Below are positions 27,001 through 33,977 of a stretch of DNA of 36,957 bases, piece after piece. Under the pieces are notes generated by a model, which saw only the letters and a program-made list of their open reading frames with translations, ran no database searches and was not told the origin of the DNA. Position 1 is the stretch's first letter; the number at the start of each line of letters is the position of its first letter. Origin of the DNA: Bacillus andreraoultii. GTDB lineage: Bacteria; Bacillota; Bacilli; Bacillales; Caldibacillaceae. The position numbers and the translations under genes are program-made. Location: contig NZ_LN868937.1 of the NCBI RefSeq assembly GCF_001244735.1, positions 1,583,143-1,620,099 on the forward strand, given 5' to 3'.

Positions 27001-27767
27001 TATTTGAAAAACGATTAGAAAGTGAAAAATTAATAAAAGGATATACAACCTCATTATTAGAAGACCAAATAAAACAAGAATTAAATGAATTAGTCTATTA
27101 TATTCGGCAACGTGCCAATTATCGTTTTAACGACTTTTTCATTGAAGCATTTAACCCTGCGACAATTAAAGGTAGTGGAGGTGAAGTAAAAAAAGCACTT
27201 GAACGTGCTTGTAAGGAATTACTTCAATCGATTGGTTTTGATTTAACTCAAGAATTGCGTGCTACTTCTTTACGTTTGGAAAACTTCTTATCTATGAAGT
27301 TAAACCAAACATTTGAACATATGACAAAGCGGCTTTGCGAGCTAGATGATAATTTATCCTATAGCTTATTTGAAATGACTAGGATAGACACACCAACTTT
27401 TACAAATGAATTAAAAGATATACCAATACAAGAATTTTCAAAACCGCTTTCGATGTTTAAGAGTACGCGGACATTTTTTGAAAAGAATGAAAAAAAATTA
27501 ATGGCTGAAGCAATTCAGACAATAGTAGAAAAACATATCATTAAATATATACAAAAAATGGAAGCTAATATTTTAACGCTATTTTCTAAAATATTAAGTG
27601 AACAATTTAAACGATTACTAGATCAATTATTACTAGAAACAAGCGAACAATATGAAGGTTTTGTAACGATTTTAGAAGACAAAATTGATTTGAACCATTT
27701 AAAAAATCGTTTAAATAAGGTAGAATTATTATTTGTGAATAACAATAGTGAACAGAAATTTGATTAG
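24084..27767 (+). CDS. dynA: Bacterial dynamin-like protein DynA (YpbR)
   Basis: Membrane-associated GTPase; B. subtilis DynA tethers and fuses membranes and helps against membrane stress and phage. The 1,227 residues are two fused dynamin units. Unit 1: P-loop GHFSAGKSS (55-63), switch II DTPG (146-149), a DxxN-type stretch IVNMIDKH, then a long coiled-coil stalk. Unit 2: P-loop GAFSAGKSS (643-651), DTPG (801-804), FIVNAID, and a second helical stalk to the end. Hydrophobic patches for lipid insertion are not obvious by eye. The start has GGGG seven bases upstream. The insertion sequence ends 23 bp before the ATG, so the promoter may be displaced. ypcP follows after 50 bases and is probably co-transcribed. 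Confidence 0.94.
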   Translation: MNSVTVNAKEDTKLLNKLYQFYRFYREEGDLKTAEKIVELLMKVTNDERIVAFCGHFSAGKSSMINKIIGKEILASSPIPTSANLVKLKVSDRSTIKVFFQDGVIREYPATIRYEQLKEFFKDGKKIRSIEIDVPSKSLPNGAVIMDTPGIDSTDDAHRLATESALHLADVLFYVMDYNHVLAEENFLFTKEMVERGKEIYLIVNMIDKHQEQELSFTDYKKSIEHAFHEWNIFPKHIFYTSLKEENHIHNDFQDVLKEIQEQFTNTQSCLDGSVNLLMEEHLRKKRDEQEEIREQLENVLSSLSFEERNKLEEKLTLLTKQIQEKEEQLNHFSINVNKDLQAVLKNAYLMPSETRELAKEYLETEQKDFKVGLFFAKKKTEEVKVKKYEAFYKAVQENVNTQILWHLKELFGKYMKENGMEQMSLAVKVQHLSIPLPKDVIRSAVKRGALVTGESVLNFTKDVTDNIKKHVTHFIQPILGEFEQELSRDVKKERIELEGKKERLRTLVTAKQQLEQLDVEYQMAKDRLYEIHTCSNSDLNEEIMKNIQALTQVNPIVEMIDEKMLANNVERKEKKEPEQHLGEYVDEDPAIEFHAEQQQMIHKLTKTAQLLRDVPTMEKVSKQLMERAKRLKEKQFTVALFGAFSAGKSSFANALIGEKLLPVSPNPTTATINRILPANEAHPAKTGVVTLKRTEQLLSDINEALEIFGMQAANLAEAYETVNKLMKKENERKEFQTQISFLSAFAKGYPIYKDELGKQLSVGENEFKQFVAEEEKSCFVEAIDFHIDSTITNHGITFVDTPGADSINARHTDVAFEYIKNADAIIFVTYYNHAFSKADREFLIQLGRVKDQFALDKMFFIVNAIDLANSEEELNDVVIYVQDQLLSYGIRNPKIYPVSSMNALKERRSGKNYDSKFLQFEQGFYRFISYDLGKIALTTSKNEWNHAVERLRHLVETANTNQQQKEEKRKILFEKRLESEKLIKGYTTSLLEDQIKQELNELVYYIRQRANYRFNDFFIEAFNPATIKGSGGEVKKALERACKELLQSIGFDLTQELRATSLRLENFLSMKLNQTFEHMTKRLCELDDNLSYSLFEMTRIDTPTFTNELKDIPIQEFSKPLSMFKSTRTFFEKNEKKLMAEAIQTIVEKHIIKYIQKMEANILTLFSKILSEQFKRLLDQLLLETSEQYEGFVTILEDKIDLNHLKNRLNKVELLFVNNNSEQKFD

Positions 27768-27817
27768 GTTGCCCTAACTTAATTCGAGTTCGTAAACAAT
27801 TGATTGAGGTGACATGA

Positions 27818-28726
27818 TTGAATGATACCAACTCTAAATTGTTGTTAATTGATGGGATGGCTCTTTTATTTAGATCTTTTTACGCAACAAGTTATACAGG
27901 ACAATTTATGTATAATGATGAAGGGATTCCGACAAACGGTGTAAATGGTTTTTTAAGGCATCTATTTACAGCCGTTAATCATTTTCAGCCAACACATGTA
28001 GCCGTTTGCTGGGATATGGGGAAGAAGACGTTTCGTAATGAATTATACCCAGATTATAAAGGAAATCGACCTGCACCTCCGAGCGAATTAATACCGCAAT
28101 TTGATTTAGCAAAAGAAGTGACCGGAGCTTTTTCCATACCAAATATTGGCGTACCGGGATTTGAGGCCGATGACTGTTTAGGAACTATTGCGAGCGAGAT
28201 GAAAAATAAAGCAGAAGTAGTCATAGTTACAGGAGATCATGATATACTACAAATTTTAGATAATCATATTTCAGTTGCTTTACTAAAAAAAGGAATTGGT
28301 CATTATGATGTAGAAACGAAAGAAAGTTTTATTGAAGAGCACGGTTATCACCCCCAACAGTTTATTGATGTTAAGGGGCTAACAGGTGATACAAGCGATT
28401 TTTACCCGGGTGTTCGAGGGATTGGACCGAAAACAGCTGAACGACTGATTCGTGACTTTCATAGTGTCGAGAATATATTAGATTCTTTGCATATGTTAAC
28501 ACCTGGTCAGCGAAAGAAAATTGAAAAAGACCGTGACTCATTAATTCTTTCCAAAATTTTAGCGGAAATTAAATTAGATGTTCCATTAGAGTTTAATATC
28601 GAAGACGCTCGAATTTCATTTTTCAGTGAGGATTTGGAAGATAACTTAAGAAGGCTGGATATTAAAGGAATGTCTCGAATCTTAACGATGATTGAGGGAT
28701 GGCAAGAGGAGAGTTCAATTAGTTAG
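27818..28726 (+). CDS. ypcP: 5'-3' exonuclease YpcP (flap-nuclease family)
   Basis: Stand-alone homologue of the 5' nuclease domain of DNA polymerase I, involved in Okazaki fragment/RNA primer removal and repair. The 302 residues show LLLIDGMALLFRSFYA, FEADDCLGTIA, VVIVTGDHDILQIL (metal-binding Asp clusters) and the helix-hairpin-helix VKGLTGDTSDFYPGVRGIGP with KTAERLI. The start is TTG with GAGGTGA five bases upstream; a nearby ATG (27814) is out of frame. It lies directly behind dynA as in B. subtilis ypbR-ypcP. Confidence 0.94.
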   Translation: MNDTNSKLLLIDGMALLFRSFYATSYTGQFMYNDEGIPTNGVNGFLRHLFTAVNHFQPTHVAVCWDMGKKTFRNELYPDYKGNRPAPPSELIPQFDLAKEVTGAFSIPNIGVPGFEADDCLGTIASEMKNKAEVVIVTGDHDILQILDNHISVALLKKGIGHYDVETKESFIEEHGYHPQQFIDVKGLTGDTSDFYPGVRGIGPKTAERLIRDFHSVENILDSLHMLTPGQRKKIEKDRDSLILSKILAEIKLDVPLEFNIEDARISFFSEDLEDNLRRLDIKGMSRILTMIEGWQEESSIS

Positions 28727-28759
28727 TACGTATGTCTTAGGCTAGTAGGATAGTATCCA

Positions 28760-28925
28760 TTTTCCAATTTCTCCTTTCCTATACGGATAAGCGTACAAGG
28801 AAAGGCTCTAGCAGCTACATCAAAGCCGAAAAACTCTCTTTCTTATCAAGCAAACTCAAGTCTCTCGTTTCGCCTAGAGGAACTGGCGTCCTTATAGTTT
28901 TCTTTAAAATTTACGAGACGAAGCA
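28760..28925. repeat. Dispersed intergenic repeat, copy R2
   Basis: Non-coding sequence after ypcP. It starts TTTCCAATTTCTCCTTTCCT, forms the hairpin CCTTTCCT.TACG/CGTA..AGGAAAGG (28773-28805), carries CATCAAAGCCGAAAAA (28818-28833, identical to R1) and ends with GCCTAGAGG...GGCGTCCTT...GTTTTCTTT. No gene lies in this gap up to sspL. Confidence 0.62.
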
Positions 28926-28971
28926 TATAAAAATTACTAGGCTTAAAAGATCATTTACTGAATTTGACGTG

Positions 28972-28996
28972 AATGGGGGATACATTCCCCCTCATT
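28972..28996 (-). terminator. Hairpin at the 3' end of sspL
   Basis: On the minus strand AATG-A-GGGGG pairs with CCCCC-ATT right at the sspL stop codon. No T-run follows, so termination is uncertain. Confidence 0.35.
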
Positions 28997-29117
28997 ATTT
29001 CGTATTTTTCTTTTTTGCCGCATTTTCTAATTTACTTTTTGGATTTTCTGTAAAACCGTCTTGACCGTATCCTTGTGGGTTCACCCCGGGTGCTTTCTTT
29101 CCTCGATTTCCGGACAT
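28995..29117 (-). CDS. sspL: Small acid-soluble spore protein L (SspL)
   Basis: Minor forespore protein. The 40-residue product begins MSGNRGKKAPGVNPQGYGQD and ends in a Lys/Asn-rich tail (AAKKKNTK); GVNPQG, the central acidic/Asn stretch and the KSKLENAAKKKNTK end align with B. subtilis SspL (GVTPQG...KTELEERAKKSNTK). GGAGGTG lies seven bases upstream of the ATG. Too short for most gene finders. No convincing sigma-G promoter could be placed. Confidence 0.83.
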   Translation of the reverse strand: MSGNRGKKAPGVNPQGYGQDGFTENPKSKLENAAKKKNTK

Positions 29118-29249
29118 ATGTCCTCACCTCCATAAGTTATTATTGATCGATTACATGATAAAATATTTACAAACTTTAATGGAAAATGTTAGATAAAAGT
29201 AAAGAAGATTTCTAGGGAAATGTGTGAATACTGTTCAAAGGATGATAAA

Positions 29250-29525
29250 ATGAGTGCTGCAAAACAAGCTGTAGGTGAATATATTCAATACTTACAAGGC
29301 AAAGGTTTTCCTTTTAAAGAGGATGCGATTGGTTTTATTTATTTTGGTATGGAGTATACAAATGCAGATGAACATTTAGTACAAATCGCTATTGAGATTA
29401 CGTTAAAAGTGCAAAAGAAATTCGATGGCAGTTTTTATTTATCACTGTTAGAATCATTAAAGAGCGAAAATATTAATAGTAAGAGTAAGGCTTATCATTA
29501 TGTAAAACAGCGACATCTACTTTAG
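29250..29525 (+). CDS. DUF6123-like small protein
   Basis: A 91-residue soluble helical protein with YIQYLQGKGFPFKEDAIGFI, FGMEYTNADEHLVQIAIEIT and FDGSFYLSLLESL. I associate this pattern with DUF6123, a Bacillaceae family of unknown function found near sspL/ypcP, from memory. An ATG 30 bases upstream (29220, adding MCEYCSKDDK) has only a poor ribosome site at three-base spacing, while AAAGGATG precedes the ATG at 29250; the longer form with its CxxC cannot be ruled out. Confidence 0.7.
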   Translation: MSAAKQAVGEYIQYLQGKGFPFKEDAIGFIYFGMEYTNADEHLVQIAIEITLKVQKKFDGSFYLSLLESLKSENINSKSKAYHYVKQRHLL

Positions 29526-29586
29526 CTTATTATAGACATCTGCAAGTGTTTCCACGAAACTTTGTAATTGAAAATGTGAGTGAAAA

Positions 29587-29610
29587 GCCTTAAGGAGAAA
29601 TCCCTAAGGC
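29587..29610. terminator. Terminator between DUF6123-like gene and DMT transporter
   Basis: GCCTTAAGGA (29587-29596) pairs with TCCCTAAGGC (29601-29610) around GAAA with one mismatch; on the minus strand TTTTC follows. It mainly serves the minus-strand transporter gene. Confidence 0.65.
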
Positions 29611-29629
29611 ACTACATTTCGTTGTTGAT

Positions 29630-30553
29630 TTAGATTACTTTCTCTTGAACGATTTCTTCAACAAGTTTCTTCCGCTTCATTGGTAGTTCAGCTAAAATCA
29701 TTCCTAGTAAAATGAGTGTGGATCCGATAAGGCCATGTGTAGACATTCTTTCATTGGCGAAAAGATATGCGGTAATTGCTGCAAATACAGGCTCCATTGC
29801 AAAGATTAATGCTGTATGGGTTGCAGAAGTATATTTTTGAAAATATGTTTGAACGAAAAAGGCAAATGCGGTTGCAAAGAAACTTGTCACAACTAAAGCG
29901 AAAAGTACTTCCCGATTAAATAAAATTTCTGGTTGAATTACTTTTTGCCAGTTTTCAAAAAGGAAAGCGCTGATGCTAGAAAATAGAGCAACTGTACCAA
30001 TTTGTATGACCGTCAGTAGTAATGTAGGGAATTGAGTAGAATATTTACCCGTATAAACAATTTGCATTGCAAAACCGATAGCACAAATAAATACAAGTAA
30101 ATCACCGATGTTCACTCCACTAGATCCACTCATTGTCATGAAATAAAGTCCGATTGTTGCAATACAAACACCCGTAATTGCATTTAAGCTTGGTTTTATT
30201 TTTAAAATGAAAAGCGAGAAAACTGGAACTAGAACAACACTTAATCCTGTAATAAAACCAGCTTTTGAAGAGGTGGTGTCCACAAGCCCAAGCGTTTGAA
30301 AGGCATAACCAATAAAAAGCCAAAAACCAATGGCAATACCAGAGAGTAAAAGTTTGTTATTAAATAATTTTAATTCCTTTCTTTTAAATAGAATGAGCCA
30401 TAAAAAAAGAAAAATTGCCGCAATCGAAAAACGAACTGCATTAAATGTATGTGGTTCCAAAAATAAGATTGCATTTTGAACAACAACAAATGTGGCTCCC
30501 CAAATACATGCAACCAACAATAAGGTGAAATCAGCGAAATATGTCTTTTTCAC
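29630..30553 (-). CDS. EamA/DMT superfamily transporter
   Basis: Integral membrane exporter of the drug/metabolite transporter superfamily; substrate unknown. The 307 residues contain about ten membrane segments arranged as two EamA repeats, the first opening with FTLLLVACIWGATFVVVQNA and ending near IGLYFM, the second ending with YLFANERMSTHGLIGSTLIL. The C-terminus is charged and cytoplasmic. The start is GTG with GGAGG seven bases upstream. It lies between convergent and tandem neighbours that give no clue to substrate. Confidence 0.9.
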   Translation of the reverse strand: MKKTYFADFTLLLVACIWGATFVVVQNAILFLEPHTFNAVRFSIAAIFLFLWLILFKRKELKLFNNKLLLSGIAIGFWLFIGYAFQTLGLVDTTSSKAGFITGLSVVLVPVFSLFILKIKPSLNAITGVCIATIGLYFMTMSGSSGVNIGDLLVFICAIGFAMQIVYTGKYSTQFPTLLLTVIQIGTVALFSSISAFLFENWQKVIQPEILFNREVLFALVVTSFFATAFAFFVQTYFQKYTSATHTALIFAMEPVFAAITAYLFANERMSTHGLIGSTLILLGMILAELPMKRKKLVEEIVQEKVI

Positions 30554-30594
30554 GAATGAACCTCCTCGCTAGTAATTTTTATCGTATCGAAATT

Positions 30595-30981
30595 CTAGTT
30601 TTTATGGATGGCAGCTTTCGCTAACCGATCTGCATGTTGATTTTGTTTGCTAGGGATCCATTTAATAAAAAAAAGATCAAAGCTAGGTATAAATTCGAAT
30701 GCCATTTCTAATAATGGTTTAAAATTTTCCCTTTTAATAAATTGCTTTTCAACAGAGTCACAAACGATTTTTGAATCGGTGCGAACGGAAATGATTTGAT
30801 AAGCCTTTTTATGACAGATTTCTAAAGCTTTTATGAAGGCATGAAATTCAGCTTCATGATTATTCATAATGCCTAATGGAATTGAATATTCTTCTAATAT
30901 ATCGTTCCCTTTAATAAAGATTCCAGCACCACTTAATCCTGGGTTACCAGAACTTGCCCCATCAATATAAACTTCAATCAT
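30595..30981 (-). CDS. RNase HI-like protein (YpdQ type)
   Basis: RNase H-fold protein of 128 residues. All four RNase HI acidic positions can be placed: Asp in VYIDGASSGNPG, Glu in NNHEAEFHAF, Asp in SVRTDSKIV and Asp in NQHADRLAKAA. A hydrolase acting on RNA-DNA hybrids is therefore possible, although I recall that the B. subtilis homologue YpdQ lacks detectable RNase H activity. The frame extends to 31035, but the ATG at 30981 has GGAGG six bases upstream and begins at the domain. It is divergent from a second RNase H-fold gene, with 125 bases between the starts. Confidence 0.86.
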   Translation of the reverse strand: MIEVYIDGASSGNPGLSGAGIFIKGNDILEEYSIPLGIMNNHEAEFHAFIKALEICHKKAYQIISVRTDSKIVCDSVEKQFIKRENFKPLLEMAFEFIPSFDLFFIKWIPSKQNQHADRLAKAAIHKN

Positions 30982-31106
30982 CTTAAACCTCCAATTTTTA
31001 TGTATAATAAGTGATGTGAATAAAATATGTACCATTCGATTATATTAACAATAATACACAATTGTATATAAAAATCATTTTAACGAATAAATTGTGAGAT
31101 GAGAAG

Positions 31107-31775
31107 ATGAAATTTAAAATTAAATGGAATTATCAAAATAAAAATAATATCAAAACAACCTTTGTCTCGGATTGGATTGAGAGTGATTCTCTCCTTGAAA
31201 TGATAGAGGATTTGGAAAAAACGGGGCGCGTTCGTGAGTTGGAATTCGAAGACGAAACAGGTTTAACTTGGAATAAAAAAGAAGTAAATAAGATATTGCA
31301 AAAACTTGAACATGAACCTGATGATATTACAATGTTTTTCGATGGCAGTTATCAAAAAGAAACCGGTGAAGCTGGTTTAGGAGTTGTAATTTATTATAAA
31401 CAAGGGAGTGAATGGGTTCGAGAACGTCTTAATGAGAGGATTGACTTTTTAGAATCAAATAATGAAGCGGAATATGCAGCACTCCATTACGCTTTAAAAT
31501 ATATAACCAATTTACAAGTTGCAAATAAAAAAGTAACGATAAAAGGCGATAGTCAAGGATTACTCATGCAACTTTTAGGTGAATGGCCATGCTATGAGGA
31601 AAATCTAAATCGTTGGTTGGATCGAATTGAAAAGCAAGTAGAAAAATTGCATATTTATCCGGCATATGAACTAATTTCTAGAAATGATAATAAAGAGGCT
31701 GATCAATTAGCTCGCCAAGCACTACACCGTATAATGATCAATAGCAAACAAAAGATAGGTGATATAAATAGATGA
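31107..31775 (+). CDS. RNase H-fold protein with N-terminal extension (YpeP-like)
   Basis: The 222 residues have an N-terminal ~70-residue domain (MKFKIKWNYQ..., EFEDETGLTWNKKEV) of unknown role and a C-terminal RNase HI-type domain with Asp in MFFDGSYQ, Glu in NNEAEYAAL, Asp in IKGDSQGLLMQL and Asp in NKEADQLARQAL, so the DEDD set is intact. The extension might bind nucleic acid; this is inference. Weak ribosome site GAGATGAG. The stop overlaps the next ATG by four bases (ATGA), so the zinc-finger gene behind it is translationally coupled. Confidence 0.85.
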   Translation: MKFKIKWNYQNKNNIKTTFVSDWIESDSLLEMIEDLEKTGRVRELEFEDETGLTWNKKEVNKILQKLEHEPDDITMFFDGSYQKETGEAGLGVVIYYKQGSEWVRERLNERIDFLESNNEAEYAALHYALKYITNLQVANKKVTIKGDSQGLLMQLLGEWPCYEENLNRWLDRIEKQVEKLHIYPAYELISRNDNKEADQLARQALHRIMINSKQKIGDINR

Positions 31776-31987
31776 AAAAAGACTTTGCTACACGTGAAAA
31801 ACGTTCTGAACAAGATAGAATTGAACTATATGATGAAATCGATGAATTATTAACCACATACTGCGATGGATGTTTTGTATTTAACCACTTTAAAAAGGAA
31901 CAGGGGAGAAGGTATGCTCATCGATTTTGTATTAATCAGTGCACTGTAGGTGTGAAAATAAAGGAAATAGGGAAGAAATTATCGTAA
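31772..31987 (+). CDS. YpeQ-like zinc-finger protein
   Basis: A 71-residue protein with a charged helical N-terminus and a zinc site YCDGCF plus HRFCINQC, the C-x2-C...H-x2-C-I-x2-C arrangement that names the zf-C2HCIx2C family, to which I believe B. subtilis YpeQ belongs. It ends with KEIGKKLS. Translationally coupled to the RNase H-like gene in front, which suggests a nucleic-acid-related role; that is inference. A clear terminator follows. Confidence 0.8.
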   Translation: MKKDFATREKRSEQDRIELYDEIDELLTTYCDGCFVFNHFKKEQGRRYAHRFCINQCTVGVKIKEIGKKLS

Positions 31988-31989
31988 AA

Positions 31990-32013
31990 AGGCTGGTTAA
32001 TTTTTACCAGCCT
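31990..32013. terminator. Bidirectional terminator, ypeQ-like / cspD
   Basis: AGGCTGGT (31990-31997) pairs with ACCAGCCT (32006-32013) around an eight-base loop; on the minus strand a TTTTT run follows, serving cspD. Confidence 0.8.
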
Positions 32014-32041
32014 GAATAATTTCATTTATATTTTAAGTTAA

Positions 32042-32242
32042 TTATAATTTAACAACATTCGCTGCTTGTGGTCCACGATTTCCTTCAACGATTTCAAAGG
32101 AAACTTCCTGACCTTCTTCTAAAGATTTATATCCATCTCCTTGGATTGCGCTGTAATGAACGAATACATCATTTCCACCTTCAACTTCAATAAAGCCATA
32201 ACCTTTTTCATTGTTAAACCATTTTACTTTACCGTTTTGCAT
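32042..32242 (-). CDS. cspD: Cold shock protein CspD
   Basis: Single-domain RNA/ssDNA chaperone of 66 residues, with RNP1 KGYGFIEV and RNP2 VFVHYSAI, and nearly identical throughout to B. subtilis CspD (starts [17 protein letters not shown], ends [10 protein letters not shown]). The frame extends ten codons upstream, but the ATG at 32242 has AGGAGG six to seven bases before it. A sigma-A promoter about 100 bases upstream implies a leader of roughly 90 bases that contains a GACAC/GTGTC hairpin (32266-32279), typical of structured cold-shock leaders. Confidence 0.95.
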   Translation of the reverse strand: MQNGKVKWFNNEKGYGFIEVEGGNDVFVHYSAIQGDGYKSLEEGQEVSFEIVEGNRGPQAANVVKL

Positions 32243-32339
32243 ATTTCTTCCTCCTAAACTCTCCCGACACATTTGTGTCCATAAAAATGAATTATCAAAA
32301 AACGATTACAGATACGCATAACGTTTAATGATTAAATTT

Positions 32340-32368
32340 AATATACAATAAAGCGCATTCATAGTCAA
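32340..32368 (-). promoter_or_regulatory. Sigma-A promoter of cspD
   Basis: Minus strand TTGACT (32363-32368), 17-base spacer, TATATT (32340-32345). Confidence 0.7.
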
Positions 32369-32480
32369 GAAAATTCAGGTATAATATGACGGTTTCTCAT
32401 ATTTTGAGATATAGCAAGTTTTAATTTTACTAAGCAAAAGTTCCTTACTTCTATAAGTCCTTTGGGAATAAACGTGAATG

Positions 32481-32509
32481 TTGTTTACGAAATTGAACTA
32501 TAGTAAAAT
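32481..32509 (+). promoter_or_regulatory. Sigma-A promoter of mntR
   Basis: TTGTTT (32481-32486), 17-base spacer, TAAAAT (32504-32509), about 37 bases before the mntR start. Confidence 0.5.
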
Positions 32510-32546
32510 GATATCAATATGGGATGAGTAATCTGGAGGTTAGAAA

Positions 32547-32966
32547 ATGCCTACACCAAGCATGGAAGACTATATAGAGCAGATTTATTTATTAATCGAG
32601 ACAAAAGGCTATGCTAGAGTATCTGATATTGCCGAAATGTTATCCGTACATCCCTCATCGGTAACAAAGATGGTTCAAAAATTAGATAAAAGAAATTATT
32701 TAGTTTATGAAAAATATCGTGGTCTCGTTTTAACAACAAAAGGGAAAAAGATGGGGAAGCGTTTAGTATATCGTCATGAACTGTTGGAAAAATTTTTAGG
32801 AATAATTGGTGTTGCGGATGAAAATATATATAGGGATGTCGAAGGAATTGAACATCATTTAAGTTGGGACGCAATTGATCGCATTGGTGATTTAATCCAG
32901 TACTTTGAAGAGAATCCTGAACGTGTACGGGAGTTAGAGCTTATTCGAAACCAATTGGAGGAGTAA
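32547..32966 (+). CDS. mntR: Manganese-dependent transcriptional repressor MntR
   Basis: DtxR-family regulator that represses Mn(II) uptake genes and activates efflux genes when manganese is bound. The 139 residues hold a winged helix ([31 protein letters not shown]) and the metal ligands Asp8 and Glu11 (MEDYIEQ), His77 (YRHELLE), Glu99, Glu102 and His103 (DVEGIEHH). All ligands of B. subtilis MntR are kept. ATG with CTGGAGG upstream. A sigma-A promoter precedes it and a terminator overlaps the stop codon. Confidence 0.96.
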   Translation: MPTPSMEDYIEQIYLLIETKGYARVSDIAEMLSVHPSSVTKMVQKLDKRNYLVYEKYRGLVLTTKGKKMGKRLVYRHELLEKFLGIIGVADENIYRDVEGIEHHLSWDAIDRIGDLIQYFEENPERVRELELIRNQLEE

Positions 32967-32990
32967 AGCTTTTAATCTCCTCTTTATTTT
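32958..32990 (+). terminator. Terminator of mntR
   Basis: GAGGAG (32958-32963) pairs with CTCCTC (32977-32982), followed by TTTATTTTT; the stop codon lies in the loop side. Confidence 0.65.
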
Positions 32991-33023
32991 TACCATTTTA
33001 TAAAAATAAGTATAAAGACTCAT

Positions 33024-33248
33024 TTAGAAAATAGGAGGGTAATTATCAAAATATTGGTCAGTGGAGTTCATCGCTTGAATAATAAAAGGTTGTTCAAAGT
33101 CATTTGTTTCAATGATTTTAGCTCCAACAATTTCACCTTGTTCAATTGCCTCCATCGCTTTTAAGTAAGAAATTACTCGCCCAGTCGACGTTTTAAAGCT
33201 TATAATGTCACCTTTATAATTCTTGTCAACAGCAATGATTTCTTCCAT
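33024..33248 (-). CDS. DUF3892 family protein
   Basis: A 74-residue protein starting MEEIIAVDKNYKGDIISFKT with GRVISYLKAMEAIEQGEIVG, the pattern I know from DUF3892, a small beta-rich family of unknown function common in Firmicutes. A GTG nine bases upstream (33257) overlaps the GAGGTG ribosome site; the ATG at 33248 has six bases of spacing. Monocistronic and convergent with mntR. Confidence 0.78.
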   Translation of the reverse strand: MEEIIAVDKNYKGDIISFKTSTGRVISYLKAMEAIEQGEIVGAKIIETNDFEQPFIIQAMNSTDQYFDNYPPIF

Positions 33249-33409
33249 ATATTTCACCTCATTCTATAGTTTTCCCAAAATATTAAAAGTCATTCGACTT
33301 TACGTAATAAATTTTTCGCGAACAATTAGAAATATTTATTAGAAGATGCTGTAATGGTAGAATATACATAATTGATAATAGAGAAAACTTTTATACAAAG
33401 GATGATACG

Positions 33410-33925
33410 ATGTTCGATCCAACTGCATATGAAAATATTAAAGTCGTGTTCGAGGGACTCATTTATGATCAAGACCTAGAAGGGAACATAATAATAATTG
33501 AAAGAAATGATATTGTAAATTTAGCTGATTTGTCAAGAGCGTACAATATCACTTTTATTCATAAACGAGATCGTAAACAATTGCTAAAAGTTAAATTGGA
33601 ATTGAATTCAAATTTTAAACAAATTGCTTCGGAGTGGATGCCGATGACAACCGTTCCAGGAGTAAGTGTTTCTATTCAGTTCATGATAGAAAATAATATG
33701 GATGAAATATTAAAGAAGCGAATCGCAAAATTGTTCAAGCAATTCCCAGGGCAGGAATATCATGTAGATAGGTTTAAACAAGTATATATGGATGAACGAA
33801 CGATTTTTCATTATATTGTAACAAAGTATGAGCTATTGACAGAAGATACGATAGAAAAAATAGATCCACTCATTGAACAGACTATATCAGTTACGGATTT
33901 GTTATTTCAAATGATACAACGATAA
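33410..33925 (+). CDS. Conserved-looking protein of unknown family (171 aa)
   Basis: Not recognised. Soluble, mixed alpha/beta: starts MFDPTAYENIKVVFEGLIYD, with IIIIERNDIVNLADLSRAYN, a beta-rich LKVKLELNSNF segment, SIQFMIENNMDEILKKRIAK and a helical C-terminus. No catalytic motif, cysteine cluster or membrane segment. The ATG has AAAGGATG upstream and codon use resembles its neighbours, so it is very probably a real gene. It precedes yfmR in the same direction after 52 bases and may share a transcript. Confidence 0.7.
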   Translation: MFDPTAYENIKVVFEGLIYDQDLEGNIIIIERNDIVNLADLSRAYNITFIHKRDRKQLLKVKLELNSNFKQIASEWMPMTTVPGVSVSIQFMIENNMDEILKKRIAKLFKQFPGQEYHVDRFKQVYMDERTIFHYIVTKYELLTEDTIEKIDPLIEQTISVTDLLFQMIQR

Positions 33926-33977
33926 AGTAAAAACTTGTATAAAATAAAGATTAGATTAGAAAGTGGTATGGTGAAAC

